Source: Dolomedes plantarius (lineage: Eukaryota; Arthropoda; Arachnida; Araneae; Dolomedidae). Taken from it: 64,000 bases of DNA. Every line of letters starts with the position of its first letter. Position 1 is the first letter of the stretch. The notes under the pieces were generated by a model. It ran no database searches. It worked only from the letters and a program-made list of their open reading frames with translations, and had not been told where the DNA came from. The stretch spans positions 164,045,350 to 164,109,349 of the forward strand of contig OU015496.1 of the NCBI GenBank assembly GCA_907164885.2, given 5' to 3'. Below, one piece after another: positions 47,166 through 57,904 of this stretch. Made by a program: the position numbers and the translations under genes.

Positions 47166-47879
47166 TGTTTTTTCGTCGCGATATGTGATGATGCCATGCA
47201 TCGTCACGTTCTCTGAGAGCCATCCGAAAAACCTGCTTGATTTTATCTCGCTCTATCGCGCGGCTTTTTCTCGCCGAATCCGCGAAAATTCTCAAACGGG
47301 GGGGATTCATTGCCTATGCTGCGCATGCCTCGGTGTACGGCAGAGAATCCGAATCCCAGATCAGAAGAACGACTTCGTATCCATCATCATTCCTTATCGC
47401 GATTCATAAATTTGTAGCGCGTCACTTACACACAACATCACCCGTCAATAAGCCTGTCCATTGTTATTCTATCAGCGGATCGTTTTCGGATAAGATCGGG
47501 ATTTAATTCGGAAAAGCTCCCGATCCCAGATTCCACGGTCGCGATAGCAGCGGGGAGGAGAGGATGCCTACTTAGTTCTGCCTGAAGAAATAGGGAAAAC
47601 CTTTGTTTTACATAGCTCCCGTGGCACTGCTGGGTAAATAGTGTCGCCGAAACGGCAATAGCAAAAACCAAATGAAGACATCAGGATGTCCCTAATGGAA
47701 TCTTTAAAGATTATGAAATGGAGGAAATGAAGAGAGACTAGGCAGATACTAATGGTGAATCAATTGAAGCGAGAAGCTACTGGCGTGAGATAAAGCTTAA
47801 GTGCAATACTCGCTTGTTAGTGTTTGAAAGGCAGACTTTTCCAGGGTACAGGCTACTTCTAAATTTTTCAAGGTGTTGC
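47166..47879. other. unassigned, mildly GC-richer
   Basis: 47170-47660 has overlapping short frames on both strands and several CG dinucleotides, but no domain. The right part, from about 47800, reads on the minus strand as the interior of the hAT fragment described next. Confidence 0.45.
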
Positions 47880-48296
47880 GGTCCACCCAGTGGCGTAGGT
47901 GTGGTGAGCTAAAAAAAAAAGGGCTACAATATTTATTATAACTTAATAATATATATGGAATATGTACTTACTTACATAACTACAATAAAAAAACTTACTC
48001 TTTTAAAACCACGTTTAAAGCAAAACGCAGGATACAAAGATAATAACAATAGCCACAAATATAATAATATCAAATGATGCATTTCTTATCAAACAATTCA
48101 AAATACATTAAAAATAAATCATTTTCATCTAAAGTTAGTTCTCGTAGTTATAGTTAGTAGAAGACTTATTCTGCATACTTAGTCTCCATAAATATGTTTC
48201 TTTTAGTATGCGCGTCTAAGGTCTTAGTAAAGGCGGTCACCCCAAAATGTCTTAGTGGTCCACCGGTCGATCGCTATCGACTTAATGCCCACCCCT
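47800..48296 (-). mobile_element. hAT fragment (CAGGGGTGGGCA end)
   Basis: On the minus strand it starts CAGGGGTGGGCATTAAGTCG at 48296, a common hAT-type terminus, continues CGATCGACCGGTGGACC, is interrupted by another insertion, and resumes GGTGGACCGCAACACC at 47887 leftward. The far end is not identified. No transposase is visible. Confidence 0.6.
47888..48256. mobile_element. insertion within the hAT fragment (CAGTGGCG end)
   Basis: The left end CAGTGGCGTAGG matches the terminus of the MITE at 14404-14915. An 8-bp direct repeat GGTCCACC flanks the segment (47880-47887 and 48257-48264), the right length for hAT. However, the right end (TGTCTTAGT) is not complementary to the left end, so it is eroded or internally truncated. 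Confidence 0.5.
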
Positions 48297-51276
48297 GTCT
48301 TAGACTACTTCTTACGAATAGCTAATATCAAATGCGATCTGGGAAGCAAGAATTCTCAGTCTCAAATTACATGTACCTTATGTACTTCATAAAGTACTCT
48401 GAACTGCTTATAGTATGTGCTAATTAATGAAAGGGTGGACATGTAAAACAAGGAGTGCCGTAAGATACAGGTAATAGAATGATGCAAAATATTTTATTTA
48501 AGGAACTTTTCAAAGGTTATGAATGAACTTCACATATATTAATTTGGATAAGGTATAGTATACTTATAATAAAACTTACAGAAATTTTCAGTTTTCTGCC
48601 GGAAAACGTTTTTATATGTCTTTGTTTACGATGCATACTGAGATTCTTTTGAATAATTTTTGCTTTTATTTCACACTTTCTTCTATTGTGATGCAGTAGT
48701 ACTCCAGAACATAAATAATCGACCTGTTTATAATTGAGAGTTTAGTCTACAAATGAATCGCGAATAGTTCTATACTTACTGTAAAATAAATAAATAAATA
48801 CATGAAATAATGATAACATGCCGTAAGTTGGTAATAACGGGGAAATCTCAAAGTCTTGAGCATGCGACATCTGTAAATATCAGGTTTCGTCAAAGATTCG
48901 CTATGCAAAATCTAAATCTGCACACCGGAGATAAAAAGCACAATAATTAAATTTTACAGGAGAACTAAATTAAGTCTACTTATAGCTCTGTACCTTAATA
49001 CAGCGATGGGATTGGGTGCCGTTTCTAAGTGGCTAAATCGCGTATATATAAGCGTGCGAGTTAGTGCTTTGCACCACTTAAAAGAGCGAAAAAAAAATAT
49101 ATGAGTAATGCAAAACAGTCTACTTGTAAAAAATGGACTAGGTGCCTTTTACTTCCGGCGGGCAGAAAGGTTTTATCTGATCCGTCTGGAGACGGTCAAA
49201 GCTAATGAGTCCCTAAGTCTGGCGTTAAGAGGGTTTTGGTCTGGATTGGTTTGGAGCGCTACGGTAATTTTTTTTGGGGGGAGGGGGCTACAAGAGGGCT
49301 AATTAGACCAAGACCTAACTGCTTTAAAGCCGATTTCGAACAGCTACAAACGTCCATACCAAGAGATTTTGGCGGAATGAATAACGCAACATGATTGATT
49401 CAATCCCTCTCTTTCAATACCTATCCAAGACTTAGAGAATTTCATTTCTGTCTCGTTCCCTCTCTATGTGACGTACATTTCAAATTTCTTGTCAGTAAGT
49501 ATTGATTTGTGAATAAAAGCCATTTAAATATTTTTTAACGAAGTTTTCTGTCATTACGAAAGTTATCGTGTGGCTGAGAAGTATGCTAGAAGTGTCTTCA
49601 TACATAAGTATTTTGTAAATGCTCATAAAGAGGATGGATTGTGTCCGTGATGGTTGATTAAGAAATTTTCACTTAACTTTGGGATGAACATTTTAGGAGA
49701 TTTTTCTGTACGTGAAGGCTTTAAAGGATACATCTCTGGATAATCATCAAGAGACGATTATCCCGAGAATCAACTATGCCGTGCAGGAAGTTAGAACAGG
49801 ATGTGAACTCTCAAGGTAGTACAACAGTCCTCATATCAAGCTATGGGAAATTTTTAATGGATTTTTTTCTAATGATACTCCAACAAATGAATGATTTGCA
49901 ATCCTGTTTCATTGAACAGAATATTTGTCTTTAAATAATGTGCGTGTAGTTTTAAAGATATTAAATTTTCCAATAGTTGATTTTTCAAAGAACATCAAAC
50001 ACTTGTTGTCAATCGGAGAAAAATTAAAATAATTCCTTTGAAAAAAATAAAATTTAAAAAAAGTATTTTTGAGAATTTTAGATAAATTGTCCAAAGGGCG
50101 AAATATGTTGTACACTACATCTAAGGATTCACTCGAAGGGGCATAAAACATAATTCAAAAATAAACATTTCCTTATTAGTAGGAGGAATGAATTTTTAAA
50201 AGAAGATCAGTCACCTTCATATCTCCAAGATGGTTCAATTAGTAGAACATCGATTCAGAAGTAAGAGACATGGTTTCGATTATCCTACTGTCGTTACAGT
50301 AACGCCCGACCATAGGAAGAACGCTAATGGGCCTTTAGTTAAATACTTCATAAATATCCATGGAAAAAAAATAATGTTGTCGAGGGAATCAAAGAATAAA
50401 TAGAATAAACAATAAGAAAAATAGGTACAGAGAGTCATTGAGAGAAATAACAATTTGGAAAAAAAATAGAATTTAGCCCATTGCTGGGGTAGTTAAGTTG
50501 CTAGAATACCGGTTATTAGACTCCAGGTTTGATACCAAGTTCAGTCGAATGGTCGTTACATGTGTTATATAAAATACCTAAAACTGTTTCCTTTATCTTA
50601 GCATGGTGAGAGAGGGTTTTCTAAGTTAATGCATGAACCACCTTAATCATGTCTTAAATAAAGAGGATATTTAGGTCAAACCCGCTGTCAAGGTGCTAAA
50701 ATTTCGGGATTTTTTTAAAAAATAATTTATAATGCTATTTTTCCCAATTCATGTTATGTGAGAAATTGGGGGAATACATCTCCCAAACCTGTAAATGATA
50801 CAGAATGATCTAGTACAGTTTAGCGTTCAAATTTGATTTTACTTGGATGAGTTATTATTGATCCTACCATTTGAGCTGATGATTAACAACTGCATCCTCC
50901 AGTTGCAAGCTATCATTATTTTGAACGTTGTATTTTGAATGAAATATTTAGGTTTATAAAAGCACCTTTCCGTGAGAACCTTGGTATCAAATTCGTGTTG
51001 GAGAAATTTCTACACGCTTGGCGTTTATTTTATTTCTTTCCTTTTTTTAAAATATGAATAGAATGGTTGATTAATTGAGAGCTCTACTGACATCTTGGAC
51101 TACTCTAAGAATGATCAAACGTGGACCTACTGTCTGACGCCAATTCCGAGCGGCTACAAACATCTATATCAGAAGACTCCTATCGCGGGTCTGTGCCCTA
51201 ATCATGCACTCGTTTTTTAAGTGTTGATTCATTATTCATTTTCAAAAATAATTTTCCTTAATTTAATGGTTTAATA
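48297..51276. other. unassigned region with weak repeats
   Basis: No gene is recognised. GCGTATATATAAGCGTGCGAG near 49041-49061 looks like a TATA-box context but has no gene downstream. Segments near 49330 and 51138 share CGGCTACAAACATC-like wording over about 60 bp. Near 50250-50290 and 50480-50530 there are B-box-like GGTTTCGATTATCC and GGTTTGATACC with weak tRNA-like upstream sequence, possible SINE relics. Confidence 0.45.
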
Positions 51277-51361
51277 CACTGGTTATCAGAAATTAAGGAA
51301 AAGTCAGAAAAATAGCGATTACTCAAAAAGTTACACGTAGAATTTAATGAAACTTATACAC

Positions 51362-53931
51362 TAGGGCGGAGCGTAAAAAAAAAGTTTTTGATTTCGTTTT
51401 TGCCCTAGTGTGGATAAGTTGCGTACTGGTGAGTAGGTCACGTATGCAAAGTTTTGGGAAAAACAAAAAATGTCTTCCGTCTCCATTTCGGCCGTGATTA
51501 TTAGCAGATTTTTACCATACAGTTAAAAATGTGTATTTCCATTGTTTTGTATGCAACTCGTCATTTTGTTCTTAAATAAAATACAGAGGTAATTCGAAAC
51601 TTAATACAGAAAGGCAGCAGTGGACACACTGCGTGCAGAAAGGTAAAGAAATATTTTGGCATGTAAACATTGTCAACAACAACTTTAGAAACGATTCTTA
51701 AAACCTTCGTGAAACACTCACGGAAATTGTTCGACATTTTTTCATGTAAGTTTGTTTCTTTTAACAAATGTTCTTTCCCAAAGCATAAAAAGATCCCTAA
51801 AATGGAAAGAACTTTTCTTATAGACCAACGGGCAAATGTCCAACTTAGGCAAATGTCCATAGGCGCAGTTGACTTAAAAGAAACTGAAAGCTGAGGAAAC
51901 GAGCGGATAGGAAACAGAAAGAGACAGAAGCAGCAAGTCTTAAAATAAACGTTTCGCCATCTGTTACGCCATCTAGGCTCACATATCCTGATTCAGATTC
52001 TAACGTGAATCCACATAACTTCGATAGTGACATAGATCACTTGAAGCCTTCCCCATCCACATCCAGGATGATTCAATCTGAAGGTAAAAAGACGTTAAGA
52101 TCAAGCCGATACCCAGCAGTTGCTACAGCTTGTGACAGAACCGGAGATTCAGATCGGGCTGGAGCCATCATTGCAAGCACTATTTTAGAAGATTTGGGGA
52201 TGATTACCAAAAAAGACACTTTAAATGTAATTTATAGACATAAAATAAGAAGAGAGAGGAAAAAAATTCGAAAAGAATATCAGCAAGGAAATGAAAGACA
52301 GCTGGAACCACTGAAGGGACTTTATTTTGACGGAAGGAAGAACAAAACTCTAATGCAAGAGAGCGTAGGGAGAAAGATGTACCAAAAAAAAAAGTCCTGG
52401 AAGAACAAGTTACAATAATTAAGGAACCTGGAAGCAAGTACCTTGGAGACATAGCACTGACTTCATCATCAGCTTTGAGTATTTCTCAAATGATGCTGCA
52501 ATTCATGGAAAATAAGAATATTGACATTCATCAACTAGTAGCAATAGGGTGCAATGGAACAAACGTTAATACTGGCTATAAAATCGACGTGATTCGCCTT
52601 TCTGGGGAAGCCATTGGGAAACCCTTCACTGGTTTATCTGCCAGTTACACGCAAATGAGTTGCCACTCCGACATTTAGTGCAGCATTTGGATGCTGGAAC
52701 GAGTGACCCTAATGCATTTTCTGGTCCTATTGGGAAAGCACTGGCAAATTGTAAAAACCTCTCAGTTGTGAAATTTGTGGACATTTCGATCGAATTTCCG
52801 AAAATCGACATAAATGATCTTAGCACACACAAGCGATAGCTTTGGGATATTTGTCAAGCTGTCACAAATAGAAACTGCTGATCAAGTTTGTCACAAAAGC
52901 ACCCTGGGAAAATGACTCATGCACGTTGGCTAACAACTGCAAATCGAATAAAGTGTTTATACATTAGCTCGTCAGAGCCTTTAAACCAACTTCAAACTCT
53001 GGCAGAGTTCATCATGAAAGTGTGCCCACCTATGTGGTTTACAGTCAAATTAAATCCATATTGAACGTATGGTCCACGAAATTTGTGGCAGACAATAAAC
53101 GTCTCACGCTATCTTAAAAACGATTTAAAGACTGTGGTCGATCCCATTATCCAGAGAAATGGCTATTTCGGCCACCCGGAAGCAATAATCTTGTCAATGA
53201 TCACAGACGACAGAAAGTCCATTGCAGAACTTGGACTACGTAGGATTTTACGGGCAAGAAAGGAAAAAAAGGGAAAGAATCAGACACTACAACATTCCGT
53301 CACTCAACTTCGAGGCAGTTTCATATATAGACCTCATTGATTGGCAGAAATGTAATTTGACGGAACTCCCAATTGACAGAAGATGATTTCAGAAATTTGA
53401 TTTCCAGTGGAGAGTCTGTAGCTCAACACCTGGGAAGCCTAAAATTTCCTTGCCACACCCAAAGTGTTGAACGTATCGTGAAACTAGTAACAGAGGTTTC
53501 TGCAGCTGTGTGTGGAGAAAATAAGCGTGACGGTTTAGTTAGAACCCGAACAGAGTCGAAAAAAGCTATGCCACCATTTGAAACCAAATGCTAGTACCGA
53601 GTAAAACCGAAATAACTGCAAGTGCAAAGGTATGGTTGGGTGGATTGGTGGGCACGGGTGGAACTTGCAATGCAGCCACCTCCCCGTTATGAGTTCTGGG
53701 ATTTTTTCTGAATTTTATTTCAGAAAAAGCGAAAAGCTGCATGCCAAACAATGGAAATACACATTTTTAACTGTATGGTAAAATTCTGCTAAAATTCACG
53801 GCCGAAATGGAGACGGAAGATATTTTTTGTTTTTCCCAAAACTTTGCATACGTGACCTACCCACCAGTACACAACTTTTCCGCACTAGGGCAAAAACAAA
53901 ATCGAAAACTTTTTTTTTACGCTCCGCCCTA
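51362..53931 (+). mobile_element. hAT-like element with long terminal inverted repeats
   Basis: The ends are TAGGGCGGAGCGTAAAAAAA and its reverse complement. The inverted repeat extends about 180 bp inward on each side (51362-51545 and 53752-53931) with few differences. It is flanked by 8-bp repeats TTATACAC (51354-51361) and TTATAGAC (53932-53939), one mismatch. An 8-bp duplication is the hallmark of hAT-type (also P-type) elements. It encloses one broken gene on the plus strand. Confidence 0.85.
51590..53595 (+). pseudogene. hAT-like transposase, broken
   Basis: Pieces read in order through shifted frames: a CPKHKKIPKMERTFLIDQR-type block (about 51775-51830), SDIDHLKPSPSTSR (about 52020-52060), a charged helix (about 52230-52330), VAIGCNGTNVNTGYK (about 52540-52585; the Asp expected after Cys in related proteins is Asn here), HWFICQLHANELPLRHLVQH (about 52630-52690), KMTHARWLTTANRIKCLY, SRYLKNDLKTVVDPIIQRN, IDLIDW, and FPCHTQSVERIVKLVTEVSA (about 53440-53505). 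Shifts occur at the A10 run near 52385, near 52625, 53265 and 53375; stops occur near 52838, 52878 and 53061. I recognise this as a repeat-encoded protein family common in arthropods and cnidarians. Calling it hAT rests on the 8-bp target duplication and the RWLTTAN and C-terminal block layout. Confidence 0.72.
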
Positions 53932-54045
53932 TTATAGACGTTATACAACACATAGGTAGGTATAAAATAGCATAAAAAGAAATCGCCAGACAATTATGGT
54001 GTTATAGAAAATAGCATATGTATACAATGAAAAAAATCGGATGTG

Positions 54046-55182
54046 TCAGTTTGGTATGAGAAATACCTTTAATATGGAGTATGATTCCCCCCGAGAAGCA
54101 ATACAGCACATACAGCGATGTGTGATGCTGTCAATTATGCGGTCTATGAGTTCGGTAGGAAGTGAGAGCCATTGCTCTTGCAAAATAATTGAAAGCATGG
54201 CTAGGGTCCTAGGAGGAAGATTGAGAGGAGCTATACGTCGTCCTAAAGCGTCCCAAACATGCTCGATAGGATTCAGGTCCGGTGATCGAGCTGGCCACTC
54301 CATGCGCTGAATTGTTTTCTGCTCAAGATAAGCATCCACGATGCGAGCCCTGTGCGGTCTCGCGTTATCGTCCTGTAGCACGAAAGCATCACCTATTGCC
54401 CTGGCATAAAGGCGCACATAAGCATCAAGGATATCATCTCTATAGGTCTGAGCATTCACATTTCTACGGGGGAAAACATGGAGGTCTGTGCGTCCACCCA
54501 AAGAGATACCACCCCAAACACAGACACTGCCTGATCCATATGCATCTCTTTCACGGATGTGTAATGGATGAAAGCAAGTTCCAGGTTTTCTCCAAATCAA
54601 AATACGCCTACTATCGCTTTGGAGGCTAAACCTGGGCTCATCCGTAAATAGAACAGCCCTCCATTGATCGCGCATCCAGTGGACATGTTGACGTGCCCAT
54701 TGCAATCGTTCCCGCCTATGGAGTGACGTGAGCGGGACGCAAATGGCTAGTCGTCTCGCAAAAAGACCACCTTCGTGAAGCCTTCTACGCATGATTGACG
54801 TTGATACCAACCTTCCAGAGCTTGCAGCGAGGAAGTATCTGCAAACGGAGCTTGTAGACGGAGTTGCGGTTCCATTCCATCGTGCGCATAATGCCAAATA
54901 TCGGTCATCGGCACTCGTCGTAGCATATGGCAGTCCTTGACTGAAACTCCTGGATGCCGAATCCGTGGTTAGAAATTCTTGCAAAAGTCTATGAACCACA
55001 GACGGACTCACATCTAGCCATCTGGCCACTTCTGTCTGACTTTGTCCTGCCTCTAGTCTCCCAATAGCTCGCCATCGCAGTTCTTCGGTTAAATGATGCC
55101 TGTAGGTCATTGTTACACTTTGGCTATGCCAGATGTCTAATCTCAGCTTCGCAGCGACAATTGCCGCTTTGCTCTGAGACAT
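54046..55182 (-). CDS. Tc1 transposase, DD34E, intact
   Basis: A 378-codon frame encoding a complete transposase. From Met25 onward it starts in the usual family way (MTYRHHLTEELRWRAIGRLE), so the true start may be the ATG at 55110, giving 354 residues. An N-terminal helix-turn-helix (AGQSQTEVARWLDVSPSVVH) is followed by a second DNA-binding segment (about 105-145). The catalytic domain has VLFTDEPRFSL (Asp181), VWGGISL, LQDDNARPHRAR (Asp272) and SPDLNPIEHVWD (Glu307), with 34 residues between Asp272 and Glu307. No stop or shift is present. The element's left terminal repeat is displaced 2.6 kb by the nested hAT-like element, so the enzyme might be made, while movement of this copy would require spanning 4.1 kb. 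Expression is unproven. Confidence 0.93.
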   Translation of the reverse strand: MSQSKAAIVAAKLRLDIWHSQSVTMTYRHHLTEELRWRAIGRLEAGQSQTEVARWLDVSPSVVHRLLQEFLTTDSASRSFSQGLPYATTSADDRYLALCARWNGTATPSTSSVCRYFLAASSGRLVSTSIMRRRLHEGGLFARRLAICVPLTSLHRRERLQWARQHVHWMRDQWRAVLFTDEPRFSLQSDSRRILIWRKPGTCFHPLHIRERDAYGSGSVCVWGGISLGGRTDLHVFPRRNVNAQTYRDDILDAYVRLYARAIGDAFVLQDDNARPHRARIVDAYLEQKTIQRMEWPARSPDLNPIEHVWDALGRRIAPLNLPPRTLAMLSIILQEQWLSLPTELIDRIIDSITHRCMCCIASRGESYSILKVFLIPN

Positions 55183-55361
55183 TCACTTTTTTGCTCCTCG
55201 CAAATGACGTATTCCGACTGCAGCGCCACTATTTTGCATAATGTAGTATTGTCCAGCACCTTTTACTTAACAACATATTCAAATTTTAAACAGATTGGCC
55301 TAGTTTTGAACGTGTTACCCCTCTTTTTGTGATTTTTCCTTAATTTTTGATAACTAGTGTA

Positions 55362-57689
55362 CTTTAATTTGGGTGTTTTTAGTCACACGACATCATAAAT
55401 TTTTGGTTGACGAGAAAAAAAAACTCCAAGAACTTAGCAAACTGTTCTTCATTGTTTCACAGAAGCTTTAACAGGCACCCAGTTCCCAAACTGCATTTGT
55501 TGAAATATTCAGGGGTGCTGTCTTTTTCTTCTGAGTACCGTATTTCTTAACCAAAGACGTGGGTAAAAGGAAACGAAACGTGCGCGTATTTGATTTTGAA
55601 TCCTCTGAGTCAACACCCATTCCCTACATGTCTCAGCTGACAGCCATCTGATATTAGAAGTATCTATAGGGGGAGAGAACTCTCTTTTCCCCATCAATAT
55701 GCACTCGAACGAACCAGATCCTCTTGGATCATTCCGGGCACGTTTTCTCAGTCACGGGACGTTCTCTCAGTCCTGCCACTGTGTGTGACTTCTTGCGCTT
55801 TAGACATTCGATAAGAAAGGAGAAATAAGTGTTTTCGAATTCCGGTTACTTCTTCCTGAAAATACGATCTTTCGAAAATAGACGTGCCGCCTGAAATCGA
55901 ACGCTGGTGAGAGAGACCTGAGAATTCGAGAAGTGACCGTTAATGCTGTTCCGAAGGAATGAATTCGAATATTCAGATGAGTAGAATTATATATAGGTCT
56001 CAGTGGGATATTTCTTTAACGCTTTGTTGTTTCTTTTCGCCTCGTAGTTTTGATTTCTGACCATCAGGGTCACAGAATCAATCGTAAAGGCCGTGGATAA
56101 TGGATAAATTCCATCCGTGGATTAGATATGTTTGTTAGAAAAAACTCTTAATAACTTATGAAATTTTATAAATTTCAATAATAATGACCATTCTGCCCCA
56201 CACACTTACATTTATTATTTTTCTTCCTGTTTAAATACTGATGGATAGTTGGAGTATCAAATCTATTAGAACCTTCTGTTTTTTGGAAAGACGTGCTGAC
56301 TATTACACTACAAAGCCTCCTTTTCATTTATAAGCTTTATATTACACTTCTCCTTTCGCATTTTTTTCTTTAACTTTACAACGCTGTAGACGACTCAGGA
56401 ACTAAACTCGATTCCTTGTGTCCTCTAGGTAAGTTTCCTATAGTATTTTACCAACAGACCAGAAATGTCCTATCTTAATCCTAATGGTATTTTCAGGGGT
56501 ATTAAAAAATAAGTAAATAAAAAAATACATAAGTAAACCACTACGGAAGGATCTGACTTTTAACAAAAGATGTTGCGACATTCTTGATGCAAATCAGGAT
56601 GCAACATAAAAGTTGGAACGTAGTAAAAAATCTGTCAAAACTACCGACACAAATCAGAGGCTATAGAAAATTTTAATAAAGACACTATATATATATATAT
56701 TTTAAAAAAAGGCTCAGCAAAATAGAACCCAGGCAGTGTTGTCAACTGGGAAAGGTTGCAAAATGAGGAACAAGGTGTTTCTTTAATTTCCTTTACTACA
56801 TGGTTTTGACTCTTTTCTGCTTCTCATACTGGCAACTCCATCCTTCACACTTCTCGTCATGTTAGACGGCAGTTACAAGCTATCTTCCAGAAATAGAATC
56901 TTGGTGCGAAAAAAGAAGAATGTACATTGTGATCATGAAAGGAAACATTTTTTCGTATATATGTCTCGGAGAGATATTTCTGTAACGTTTGGTCGTTTCA
57001 TTTCATCAAATAGTTTGGATTTCTAATCATAGTCCCTGAACCGTAAAACCCCTGGATAATGGACAAGTTCTGTCCGTCTTCCAACGCGACGACCCTGGTT
57101 CGATCCTATCGGCTCCACTTTCAATTCTTTGTCCGGACCTCACCAAAGCTTCTGAGTCTATCAAAATCCAGAGGTAAGATGTTAATAGAAATTTACAGCT
57201 TGAAATAACAAAAATTGCGCGTCTCTTTTCCAGCGGGCTCATGCTACAGATCGAAAAAGTCATTGCAATATCCGATTCAAGCAGATTTGGAATTTCTCCA
57301 CATTCTATCATTATCCCCTTGTCTCTCCTCCCAGACTACTGCAACTCCTGAGAAATTTAAACGAGCTAGAGAAACAAATGAAAAACACTTTCCTCACATC
57401 TAAAATTACAAGGTTAGACCCTAGGACTGATAGCTCCGTATCACCGAGCATATTCTCCGGCATCAAAGTCACATGGGACTTTACTATGCATTAATTTTTT
57501 AACTTACTGTTGCCATTTTTTCCAGATAACACTGTTCTAGCTTTTAAAGTTCCATAGATTTTTAATTTTTTTCAGTACTTATATACTGTTTGCTTTAAAG
57601 CGCTTGCTTTAATTACTTTTTTTAAAAATTTGAATTGATGTGAGTGGCCGTGTATAACAGGGATGGCCGAGATCAACAGGGTGAAAAGC
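55362..57689. other. unassigned region with one old direct repeat
   Basis: Two segments, about 55985-56115 and 56955-57080, share block order (TATATAGGTCTC / TATATATGTCTC, GATATTTCT-TAACG, TTTGATTTCTGA / TTGGATTTCTAA, GTGGATAATGGA / CTGGATAATGGA). They are an old direct duplication about 960 bp apart. A TA run is at 56684-56700. Nothing coding is recognised. Confidence 0.5.
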
Positions 57690-57697
57690 CACTAGGG

Positions 57698-57896
57698 CGG
57701 TGGTTCTCATCCTAGGGGGAGTCCCCCCCCCTGGAGAGGTGTAAATGATAGTCAAGGGGGGGACGTGGATGATTTGCAAAAAATTCGTTAAAAATGCATT
57801 TTACTCGTGTTGCTTACGTTTTTGGGGCCTATGGGGGCGTAAGGTCTGCTGACCATCCAAAGGTGGGTGCAGACATAAAAAGTTTGAGAATCACTG
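57698..57896. mobile_element. short hAT MITE
   Basis: The left end CGGTGGTTCTCATCC and right end (read inward) CAGTGATTCTCAAAC are diverged hAT-type inverted repeats of the CAGTGGTTCTCAA kind. The 8-bp flanks are CACTAGGG and CATTAGAG, two mismatches. The 199-bp interior is non-coding and G/C-tract-rich. Confidence 0.72.
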
Positions 57897-57904
57897 CATT
57901 AGAG

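Larger units (their letters stand above)
51277..55359 (-). mobile_element. Tc1 element (DD34E) split by a hAT-like element
   Basis: Outer termini are CACTGGTTATCAGAAATTAA (left) and CACTAGTTATCAAAAATTAA (right, read inward), continuing as GGAAAA on both sides, each flanked by TA. The native element is about 1.5 kb; a 2.57 kb element sits in its transposase 3' flank at 51362-53931. The transposase gene on the minus strand was not damaged by this insertion. Confidence 0.88.

Noticed and set aside
49041..49110. Core promoter with TATATAAG
   Set aside because: No initiator of good match, no downstream gene and TATA-like strings are frequent in this AT-rich DNA.
51561..51860. 99-codon minus-strand frame inside the hAT-like element
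   Set aside because: It is antisense to the readable transposase remains and shows no family motif.
54282..54629. 115-codon plus-strand frame
   Set aside because: A shadow of the intact Tc1 transposase on the other strand.
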